DNA from: an uncultured bacterium
GTDB taxonomy: Bacteria > Planctomycetota > UBA1135 > UBA2386
Length of the DNA: 5,239 nt
Assembly: GCA_938003515.1 (NCBI GenBank)
Contig: CALKYL010000435.1
Coordinates: 1-5,239, forward strand
Direction: 5' to 3'
Shown here: piece by piece, positions 1 to 5,239 of the stretch
Layout of the letters: every line of letters begins with the position of its first letter
Position numbering within the stretch: the first letter of the stretch is position 1
The notes under the pieces: model-generated
Database searches by the model: none
The model's input: the letters and a program-made list of their open reading frames with translations, nothing else
Told to the model about the DNA's origin: nothing
Translations under genes and position numbers: made by a program

Positions 1-99
1 GCCCGCGCGCGCCGACGGCTGCTGCAGCGCCCGCCGCTGCGGCGGCTGCTGCGCCGCGCGACCGAACGCGCCGGCGAGTGGAGCTCCGCCCACCCGTGA
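1..99 (+). CDS. Possible C-terminal end of an upstream gene (partial, unidentified)
   Basis: Reading from base 1, an open frame of 32 codons runs to a TGA at 97-99. The encoded tail is strongly basic, with many arginine and leucine residues (for example RRLLRRATERAGEW), and ends in SSAHP. It could be the amphipathic C-terminal helix of a protein whose body lies to the left of the window. No family can be recognised from so short a piece. The other two plus frames also stay open here, giving an alanine/proline run or a cysteine-rich run, because GC-rich DNA rarely contains stops. The frame choice therefore rests mainly on the stop lying just before the AT-richer intergenic patch. The gene is co-directional with the export operon and may belong to it. 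Confidence 0.35.
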   Translation, partial: ARARRRLLQRPPLRRLLRRATERAGEWSSAHP

Positions 100-195
100 C
101 CGGGATCCCCTCAGGGCGGCGTCCGCCGGATTCCGAAATACGACATTGATTTCGTGTATCGGCGGCATACGACGGGCCGCCCGATCGCTCCGACC
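100..195 (+). promoter_or_regulatory. Intergenic region with AT-richer patch, candidate promoter of the export operon
   Basis: Bases 131-160 are clearly richer in A and T than anything nearby, which is typical of a promoter in a GC-rich genome. A loose sigma70-like pair can be drawn: TTGATT at 146-151 and TACGAC at 168-173, with a 16-base spacer. The -10 match is poor. Just upstream, GGCGG at 115-119 and CCGCC at 123-127 could form a 5-bp hairpin with a 3-base loop, and GGGATCCC at 102-109 is a palindrome. Neither is followed by a T run, so a terminator for the upstream gene is not demonstrated. If transcription starts near 180, the ABC protein would begin at the GTG at 196 rather than at 154. 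Confidence 0.3.
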
Positions 196-1872
196 GTGTC
201 CTCCGAAACCACTCGCAAACCCTGGCAGCAGTATCTCCGGCTACTGCGCCCGGAGGCGGCAGACCTCCGCACGATCGTCGTCTACGGCGCCGCGAGCGCC
301 GTGCTGGCGCTCGCCGTGCCGCTGACGGTCGACGCGCTGATCAGCAACATCACGTTCGGGACGCTGCTGACCCCGCTGGTCGTGCTCGTCGGCGTGCTGC
401 TGGGCTGCCTGTTGATGCAGGCGATGCTCGGCGCCCTGCAGGTGTTCGTCGCCGAGATCATCGAGCGCCGCATCTTCGTGCGGGTCGTCAGCGACCTGTC
501 GTGGCGGCTGCCGCGCGTCGACGTCACGGCGTTCGACCGGCGCTACGGACCGGAGCTCGTCAACCGCTTCTTCGACACGATGACGGTGCAGAAGAGCAGT
601 TCGAAGCTGTTCCTCGAGGTCACCAACATCGTGCTGACGACCGGCGTCGGCATGATCGTGCTGGCGTTCTACCACCCGTTCCTGCTCGGGTTCGTGGTGC
701 TGCTGCTGATCGCGATCGCGATCCTCGTGTTCGTGCTGGGCATCGGCGGCGTGCGCACGGCCGTGAAGGAGTCCATCGCGAAGTACGAGGTCGCCGCCTG
801 GCTGCAGGAGCTCGCGCGGCACACGACCGCCTTCTGCACCCACGGCGGCGCCGACTTCGCCGCGGAACGGGCGAACGAACTCGCGCGCGACTGGGTCGAG
901 GCGCGCCGGCGGCACTTCCGCATCCTGTTCCGGCAGGTCTGCAGCGCCTTCGGCCTGCAGGTGCTGGCCAGCACGGCGGTGCTGGCGATCGGCGGCTGGC
1001 TCGTCATCGACCAGCAGCTGACGCCGGGTCAGCTGGTCGCCAGCGAGCTGATCGTGACGGCCGTCGTGGCGAACATCACCAAGCTCGGCAACGTGCTCGA
1101 GCGCTGGTACGACGTCTGCGCCGCCTCCGACAAGGTCGGCCACCTCATCGACCTGCCGCTCGAGCGCCAGAGCGGCGAGCCGCTCCGGCCCGCCGACGGC
1201 GGCGTGCGCATCGAGCTCGACGGCGTGTGCTGCGGGCAGAACGGCGACGTGCAGCACCTGCCGGTCTTCGACCTGTCGGTCGCGGCCGGCGAACGGGTCG
1301 CGCTGGTCGGCTCGGTCGGCGGCAGCGCGAGCCGCCTGCTGGACGTGCTGTTCGGGCTGCGCGAGCCCAGCGCCGGCCACGTCACGGTCGAGGGGCTCGA
1401 CCTGCGGCAGCTGCGGCTCGACGAGACCCGCGACGACTTCTCGCTGGTGCACGGCACCGAGATCGTCGAGGGCACGGTGGTCGAGAACATCCGGTTCGGC
1501 CGTGACGACGTGTCCGGAGCCGCGGTGCGCGACGCGCTGGTCGACGTCGGTCTGTGGGACGAGGTCATGGCGCTGCCGGACGGCCTCGACACCGCGCTGA
1601 CGACGAAAGGCCAGCCGCTGGACGCGAGCCAGTGCAGCCGGCTGATGCTGGCGCGCGCGATCGTCGGCGAGCCGCGGCTCTTGCTGCTCGACGGCGCGCT
1701 CGACTCGCTGACGCCGGCGATCCGGCGGCAGGTCATCGACCACCTGTTCGATCGCAAGCACGGGTGGACGATGCTGGTCGTCACCGCGGCGCCGGACGTG
1801 GTCGCGGCGTGCGACCGCAGCATCGAGTTCGAGCCGGCGATGGCCGGGCCGCCCGGCGGAGACAACCCATGA
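154..1872 (+). CDS. ABC exporter subunit (membrane domain plus degenerate nucleotide-binding domain) of a type I secretion/efflux system
   Basis: This is the inner-membrane component of a tripartite exporter. Residues are numbered from the GTG at 154 (572 aa). A type-1 ABC exporter membrane domain spans roughly 38-315, with hydrophobic segments near 40-62, 70-100, 152-172, 176-198, 264-285 and 290-308. A nucleotide-binding domain covers about 350-560. There is no N-terminal C39 peptidase. The fold landmarks survive (VALVG before Walker A, GTVVENI at 440-446, LLLLD at 509-513), but the catalytic motifs do not. Walker A reads GSVGGSAS (386-393, Ala392 for Lys), the signature LDASQ (489-493), Walker B DG (Gly514 for Glu), and the H-loop TAAP (Ala545 for His). 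His433 sits where the Q-loop Gln is expected. The frame is intact, so this is a retained pseudo-ATPase rather than debris. No start has a Shine-Dalgarno; 154 is the outermost, and GTG 196 (MSSETTRKPW) is equally credible. The stop overlaps the next gene by four bases. Confidence 0.92.
   Translation: MYRRHTTGRPIAPTVSSETTRKPWQQYLRLLRPEAADLRTIVVYGAASAVLALAVPLTVDALISNITFGTLLTPLVVLVGVLLGCLLMQAMLGALQVFVAEIIERRIFVRVVSDLSWRLPRVDVTAFDRRYGPELVNRFFDTMTVQKSSSKLFLEVTNIVLTTGVGMIVLAFYHPFLLGFVVLLLIAIAILVFVLGIGGVRTAVKESIAKYEVAAWLQELARHTTAFCTHGGADFAAERANELARDWVEARRRHFRILFRQVCSAFGLQVLASTAVLAIGGWLVIDQQLTPGQLVASELIVTAVVANITKLGNVLERWYDVCAASDKVGHLIDLPLERQSGEPLRPADGGVRIELDGVCCGQNGDVQHLPVFDLSVAAGERVALVGSVGGSASRLLDVLFGLREPSAGHVTVEGLDLRQLRLDETRDDFSLVHGTEIVEGTVVENIRFGRDDVSGAAVRDALVDVGLWDEVMALPDGLDTALTTKGQPLDASQCSRLMLARAIVGEPRLLLLDGALDSLTPAIRRQVIDHLFDRKHGWTMLVVTAAPDVVAACDRSIEFEPAMAGPPGGDNP
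1858..1861 (+). promoter_or_regulatory. Ribosome binding site of the HlyD-type gene
   Basis: GGAG lies seven bases before the ATG at 1869, inside the last codons of the ABC gene. It fixes this ATG as the start and supports translational coupling through the ATGA overlap. Confidence 0.7.
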
Positions 1873-3293
1873 CGGCGAAGGACCGTGTCGAGGTCGTCTA
1901 CCCGGCGACCGAGCTGCGCGCGATCGAGCGCGCGGGTCGGCGTCGGGTGACCCGGCGGTTCGGGCGCGTGATGGTCGTGCTCCTGCTGCTGGTCCCGTTC
2001 GCGCTGGCGTTCGCGCCGTGGCAGCAGAACCTGCCCGGCGTCGGCCGCGTCATCGAGTACGACCCGGTGAACCGGCCGATGCCGCTGCAGGCGCGGACCG
2101 ACGGGCTGATCCGGCGCTGGCACGTGCAGGAGGGGCAGCTCGTGGAGCAGGGCGATCCGATCGTCGACCTGGCCGACAACGACCCGAGGATCCTCGAGAA
2201 CCTCGCGGAGCAGCTCGCCGCCGCCGAGGAGGAGCGGGACGCCGCGAGGCGCAAGCGCGACCAGCTCGAGCTGCTGGTCGCGGCGGCCGAGCAGGCGCGC
2301 GAGGCCGCGGTCCAGCTCGCCGACGACGAGATCGCTGCCGCCGAGCAGGCCCTCGTCGTCGCCGAGCGGGCGGTCGAGGTCGCACGGGAGACGCTGTCGC
2401 TCGCGGAGTTCGTCGCGGAGATGTGGGCCGGGCTCGTCGCCGATCGCATCGGCCCGGGCGTCGAGCTGCAGAAGGCCCGCCAGCAGCTCAACATCGCCAG
2501 GGTCGACGTCGCGGCCAAGGAGGCCGCCGTGCTCGGCGCCGAGGCGGACCTGCGCGCGAAGAAGAGCGCGCGCAAGCGGGTCGAACGCGCCGAGCTGGTC
2601 AAGGTGCAGGACGCGAAGGCGAAGAGCGACGCCGCGGCCGCCGACGTCGCCAAGGCGGAGGGCACGATCCCGGGGCTGCGCCGCGACCTCGAGCGGCAGC
2701 GCCAGCAACAGCTGACGGCGCCGATCGACGGCTACGTGCAGAACCTGAGCGCCAACGGCCAGGGCGGCGGCTTCGTCAAGGCGGGCACGACGCTCGCGAC
2801 GCTCGTGCCCGCGACGAGCCAGCTCGCCGTGGAGCTGTACATCGACGGCAACGACGTGACGTTCATCGACGTCGGCCGGCACGTGCGCCTGCAGTTCGAG
2901 GGCTGGCCCGCGATCCAGTGGGTCGGCTGGCCGTCGGCGGCGATCGGCACGTTCGGCGGCAAGGTCGCCTTCATCGACCGGTTCGACGACGGCAGCGGCC
3001 GCTTTCGCGTCATGGTCCTGCCCGACGAGCGGCCGTTCATCGAGCCGGAGGGCCCGATCGTGGACTGGCTGCGCAGCATCCTGACGTTCGAGAAGGTCAG
3101 CGCGTCGGAGAATCCGCACGCGTGGCCCGGGGCCCCGTACCTGCGGCAGGGCGCCAAGGTCAAGGGCTGGATCGTGCTCGACCGGGTGTCGCTCGGCTTC
3201 GAAATCTGGCGCCAGCTCAACGGCTTCCCGCCGACCATCGACCGTCCGGAGCAGCGCGCGCCGACGCCGGGCGACGGGGAGGCGACGAAGTGA
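1869..3293 (+). CDS. HlyD-family periplasmic adaptor (membrane fusion protein) of the exporter
   Basis: This protein links the inner-membrane ABC subunit to the outer-membrane duct across the periplasm. It is 474 aa. A short basic cytoplasmic N-terminus (RRRVTRRFGR) precedes a single membrane anchor at about 34-50. The first half of the biotinyl-lipoyl domain follows at 72-101 (LQARTDGLIRRWHVQEGQLV), then a long charged Ala/Glu/Arg-rich alpha-hairpin coiled coil at about 108-280. The second lipoyl half is at 283-312 (TAPIDGYV, FVKAGTTLATLVP). A beta-barrel domain follows, with the QFEGWPAIQ...VGWPS...GTFGG segment (342-364). The C-terminus carries LGFEIWRQLNGFPP (442-455), which I recall as typical of one adaptor subfamily. 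Residues about 388-418 look like an insertion relative to that subfamily. Start ATG 1869 has a well-placed GGAG. The end overlaps the next start as GTGA. Confidence 0.93.
   Translation: MTAKDRVEVVYPATELRAIERAGRRRVTRRFGRVMVVLLLLVPFALAFAPWQQNLPGVGRVIEYDPVNRPMPLQARTDGLIRRWHVQEGQLVEQGDPIVDLADNDPRILENLAEQLAAAEEERDAARRKRDQLELLVAAAEQAREAAVQLADDEIAAAEQALVVAERAVEVARETLSLAEFVAEMWAGLVADRIGPGVELQKARQQLNIARVDVAAKEAAVLGAEADLRAKKSARKRVERAELVKVQDAKAKSDAAAADVAKAEGTIPGLRRDLERQRQQQLTAPIDGYVQNLSANGQGGGFVKAGTTLATLVPATSQLAVELYIDGNDVTFIDVGRHVRLQFEGWPAIQWVGWPSAAIGTFGGKVAFIDRFDDGSGRFRVMVLPDERPFIEPEGPIVDWLRSILTFEKVSASENPHAWPGAPYLRQGAKVKGWIVLDRVSLGFEIWRQLNGFPPTIDRPEQRAPTPGDGEATK
3276..3282 (+). promoter_or_regulatory. 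Strong ribosome binding site of the TolC-type gene
   Basis: GGGGAGG lies seven bases before the GTG at 3290, within the last codons of the adaptor gene. It decides the otherwise ambiguous start: the same frame stays open upstream to about 2018, but only GTG 3290 has this site and gives a signal peptide. Confidence 0.75.
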
Positions 3294-4858
3294 GCGCCCG
3301 CCGTCGCCGCGCGCCAGGCGGCGTCGCGGCCGCGCTCGCGGTCCTCGCCGCCTGCCAGCCCGCCCGCTACCGGCCGGCGCCGATCGACCTCGACTACCGG
3401 CCGCCGGTCGGCGTCGAACAGGTGGACCCGGCACAGCGCGCGCCCGGGGATCCGGCGCCGCCCGCCGACGCACCGACCGCGGAGCCCCCCGGCGACGTCG
3501 GACCGGGCCGCGCCGATCCCATCCAAGCCAGCCCGTTTCCGCTCGACACGGTGCTGCGCTCGGTGACGGGCCGGTATCCCCCGCTGCTCGCGGCGCTGCT
3601 CGAGCGCGACCTGGCGTCCGGCCGTCTGCAGCAGGCGATGGGCGGCTTCGACACCAACCTGTCGGCGAAGGTCGGCGGCACGCTGCAGGGCTTCTACGAG
3701 TCGACGGTCGCCCAGGGGCTGATCGAGCAACCGCTGGCGACCGGCGACACCGTCTACGGCGGCTACCGGATCACCGACGGCTTCCTGCCCGACTACTACG
3801 ACTCGCGCACGCAGGACGACGGCGAGGTGCTGTTCGGCGGGCGCTTCCCGCTGCTCCGCAACCGCGCGATCGACGGCCGCCGCGCCGGCGTGCGCCAGGC
3901 GGAGATCGACGTCGAGCTCGCCGAGCCGACGATCGCCGGGGCCCGCATCGCCTTCGTGCGCGCGGCGACCGACGCCTATTACGGCTGGCGCGCCGCGGGC
4001 AGCAAGCTCGAGGTCGCGCGCGAACTGCTGCGGCTCGCGACCGATCGCCAGGACGGCCTGCGCCGCGCGGTCGAACGCCAGTTCCTCGCCGAGATCGATC
4101 TCACCGACAACGAGCGGCTGATCGCGCAGCGGCAGGTGTTCGTCGTGCGCGCCGAGCGAGCGTTCCAGGCCGCGGCGCTGGCGCTGTCGCTCTACCTGCG
4201 CGACGGCGACGACCGCCCCGTGGTCGCCGGCGAACGGCGGCTGCCACCGAGCGAGGACCCGGTCGGCGACGTCGCCGAGACGCTCGACGGCGACCTCGGC
4301 ATCGCGCTCCGCCAGCGCCCGGAGCTGGCCCGGATCCGGCTGCTGGTCGACCGGATCGCCACCGAGCGCGATCTGGCCGACAACCAGCTGCTGCCCGACC
4401 TCGACCTGATCGTCGAAGCCGAGAGCTCGCTGAGCGGCGGCCCCTACACCGACCGCGAGGACTTCGAGCTGTTCGTCGGCGGCGAACTCAAGCTGCCGCT
4501 GCAGCGGCGCGACGCGCGCGGCCGGTTCGAGCAGGCGACGGCGCGGCTGAGCCGGCTGCGCCTCGAACAGCGCTTCGCGCGCGACCGAATCGTCAACGAG
4601 GTCGTCGACGCGCGCTCCGCGGTGCGCGCCGCGCACGAACAGCTGCAGACCACCCGACGCAACGTCGAGCTCGCGCGCGAGCTCGTCGCCGCCGAACAGC
4701 GCGCGTTCGATCTCGGCCGCAGCGACCTGTTGCGCATCCAGCTGCGCGAAGTGCAGCTCGCGGACGCGCAGGTGCTCGAAGTGGACGCTCTGCTCGGCTA
4801 TCGGCTGGCCCGCGCCGCCTACCGCGCCGCGCTCGGCGACGCGGCGGCGCCGCGCTGA
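3290..4858 (+). CDS. TolC/OprM-family outer-membrane efflux lipoprotein
   Basis: This is the outer-membrane channel that completes the export path. It is 522 aa from GTG 3290. The N-terminus is a lipoprotein signal: basic SARRRR, a hydrophobic stretch GVAAALAVLA, and a lipobox L19-A20-A21-C22. The +2 residue Gln23 is compatible with outer-membrane sorting. A Pro/Ala-rich linker fills about 24-84. The TolC body follows as two repeats of helices and strands. Helices at about 85-115 and 195-300 flank the first beta strands (117-190, including VYGGYRITDGFLPDYYDS and FPLLRNRAIDGRRAG). The second half spans about 335-515, with strands near 370-405 (LPDLDLIVEAESS, ELFVGGELKLPL) and long charged helices after that. 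Length and architecture fit a full-length acylated family member. It is the last gene of the operon, and its stop lies within a 13-bp tandem repeat. Confidence 0.93.
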   Translation: MSARRRRAPGGVAAALAVLAACQPARYRPAPIDLDYRPPVGVEQVDPAQRAPGDPAPPADAPTAEPPGDVGPGRADPIQASPFPLDTVLRSVTGRYPPLLAALLERDLASGRLQQAMGGFDTNLSAKVGGTLQGFYESTVAQGLIEQPLATGDTVYGGYRITDGFLPDYYDSRTQDDGEVLFGGRFPLLRNRAIDGRRAGVRQAEIDVELAEPTIAGARIAFVRAATDAYYGWRAAGSKLEVARELLRLATDRQDGLRRAVERQFLAEIDLTDNERLIAQRQVFVVRAERAFQAAALALSLYLRDGDDRPVVAGERRLPPSEDPVGDVAETLDGDLGIALRQRPELARIRLLVDRIATERDLADNQLLPDLDLIVEAESSLSGGPYTDREDFELFVGGELKLPLQRRDARGRFEQATARLSRLRLEQRFARDRIVNEVVDARSAVRAAHEQLQTTRRNVELARELVAAEQRAFDLGRSDLLRIQLREVQLADAQVLEVDALLGYRLARAAYRAALGDAAAPR

Positions 4859-4879
4859 GGCGCCGCGCTGAGGCGCCGC
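4844..4879. terminator. GC-rich hairpin between convergent genes, possible bidirectional terminator
   Basis: GCGGCGCC at 4844-4851 can pair with GGCGCCGC at 4859-4866, giving 8 bp around a 7-base loop GCGCTGA. It can pair equally well with the identical GGCGCCGC at 4872-4879. GGCGCC is self-complementary, so a second 6-bp stem between 4859-4864 and 4872-4877 is also possible. Neither strand has a T run after the stem, so this is not a classical intrinsic terminator. The position between two converging stop codons is the main argument for the function. Confidence 0.4.
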
Positions 4880-4880
4880 G
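4847..4880. repeat. 13-bp tandem repeat (2.6 copies) over the tolC stop codon
   Basis: The unit GCGCCGCGCTGAG occurs exactly at 4847-4859 and 4860-4872, followed by the first eight bases of a third copy (4873-4880). The first copy contains the TGA stop of the TolC-type gene. The second TGA is in another frame because 13 is not a multiple of three. The array probably arose by slippage or local duplication and occupies almost the whole gap between the two convergent genes. Confidence 0.9.
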
Positions 4881-4881
4881 G

Positions 4882-5239
4882 CTACGCGAACTGGCGCGCG
4901 GCCAACCGGTCGCGCAGCGCGTCGCTGCCGCCGTCCAGGACCTCGAGGGTCTTGGCGTCGCGATAGTGGCGCTCGACGTGGTACTCGACGGTGTAGCCGA
5001 ACCCGCCGTGGATCTGGATCGCCTCGTCCGCCGCGAGCACGGCCGCGTCGACCGCGGCGATGCGCGCCTGTGCGGCGGCGTCGTCCGCGTCCTCGCCGAG
5101 GTCGGCGACGCGCGCGGCGTGCCAGGCCAGCTGCCTCGCCGCGTCGACGGCCCGCCCGCACTCGACCAGCTTGCGCTGCACGGCCTGCTGCGCGAGGAGC
5201 GGCTTGCCGAACGCGATGCGTTCGGCGGCGTGCTTCTTC
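4882..5239 (-). CDS. Acyl-CoA dehydrogenase, C-terminal part (5' end outside window)
   Basis: This is an FAD-dependent flavoenzyme that would introduce a trans-2,3 double bond into an acyl-CoA and pass electrons to ETF. The last 118 residues are present, reading from the window edge to a TAG at 4884-4882. The text matches the C-terminal helical domain of the family: ERIAFGKPLLAQQAVQRKL (the usual R..FG.P...Q segment), a helix with AARQLAWHAARVAD, then AIQIHGGFGYTVEYHVERHYRD. The QIHGG.GY..E..VER.YRD signature is strong and involves FAD binding and tetramer contacts. After it, where MCAD has the catalytic glutamate in YEGT, this protein reads LDGGSD, so Asp occupies that position. The gene converges on the export operon with a 23-base gap and has no evident link to it. 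Substrate chain length cannot be told from this part. Confidence 0.93.
   Translation of the reverse strand, partial: KKHAAERIAFGKPLLAQQAVQRKLVECGRAVDAARQLAWHAARVADLGEDADDAAAQARIAAVDAAVLAADEAIQIHGGFGYTVEYHVERHYRDAKTLEVLDGGSDALRDRLAARQFA

Noticed and set aside
22..60. CTG/CCG-rich repeated triplets near the left edge as a microsatellite
   Set aside because: The repetition is imperfect and fits Leu/Arg codons in a GC-rich gene end. No regular unit could be defined.
1306..1350. Walker A degeneracy explained by a local frameshift or sequencing error
   Set aside because: The surrounding residues stay in the correct family frame on both sides (VALVG before, LLDVLFGLREPSAG after), and the other motifs hundreds of bases away are altered too, so one local error cannot explain it.
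241..1761. Minus-strand open frame of 506 codons within the ABC gene
   Set aside because: It is Gln/Asp/His/Arg-rich text mirroring the sense codons, with no start signal and no recognisable fold.
2018..3289. Long in-frame upstream extension of the TolC-type gene
   Set aside because: The frame is open by chance. Its text is Arg/Gly/Ala-rich and overlaps the adaptor. The GGGGAGG site and the signal peptide with lipobox place the start at GTG 3290.
1029..3473. Very long minus-strand open frame (814 codons) opposite the ABC, adaptor and TolC genes
   Set aside because: It is antisense to two strongly recognised proteins, is dominated by Arg/Ala/Asp/Glu low-complexity text, has no domain and crosses gene boundaries. 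Long antisense frames are expected at this GC content.
2732..5161. Second long minus-strand open frame (809 codons) opposite the adaptor and TolC genes
   Set aside because: It has the same low-complexity Arg/Ala-rich character and also overlaps the same-strand acyl-CoA dehydrogenase in another frame, so it is a composition artefact.
1..5239. tRNA, rRNA, CRISPR array, insertion sequence or attachment site
   Set aside because: No cloverleaf-like segment, spaced direct repeats, transposase text or terminal inverted repeats were seen on either strand.

Overview
The window is very GC-rich (by eye about 70% or more), with G or C at most third codon positions and several GTG starts. It encodes an inner-membrane ABC protein, a periplasmic adaptor and an outer-membrane TolC-type lipoprotein, so the host is a diderm (Gram-negative) bacterium. 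A myxobacterium-like or other high-GC proteobacterial lineage would fit. That placement is an inference from composition and gene style, not from a marker gene.

Layout. Positions 1-99 look like the last codons of an upstream plus-strand gene that cannot be identified. About 50-100 bases without a confident gene follow, including an AT-richer patch that may carry a promoter. Three plus-strand genes then run with no gap: an ABC exporter subunit (about 154-1872), a HlyD-type membrane fusion protein (1869-3293) and a lipoprotein of the TolC/OprM type (3290-4858). They are joined by 4-base ATGA and GTGA stop/start overlaps, and each junction has a good Shine-Dalgarno sequence. A 13-bp tandem repeat with hairpin potential fills the short convergent gap. 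The 3' end of a minus-strand acyl-CoA dehydrogenase gene (4882-5239, cut by the window edge) follows and is probably unrelated to the export operon.

How the genes work together. The three proteins form a complete type I (tripartite) export machine: inner-membrane ABC protein, periplasm-spanning adaptor and outer-membrane duct. The ABC protein has no C39 peptidase domain, and no substrate gene is visible.

The most notable point is that the nucleotide-binding domain of the ABC protein has lost the key residue of almost every catalytic motif: the Walker A lysine, the LSGGQ signature, the Walker B glutamate, the H-loop histidine and apparently the Q-loop glutamine. Yet the gene is full length, in frame and translationally coupled to its partners. 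It is therefore probably a pseudo-ATPase that pairs with a catalytic ABC half encoded outside the window, or a transporter energised in some other way.
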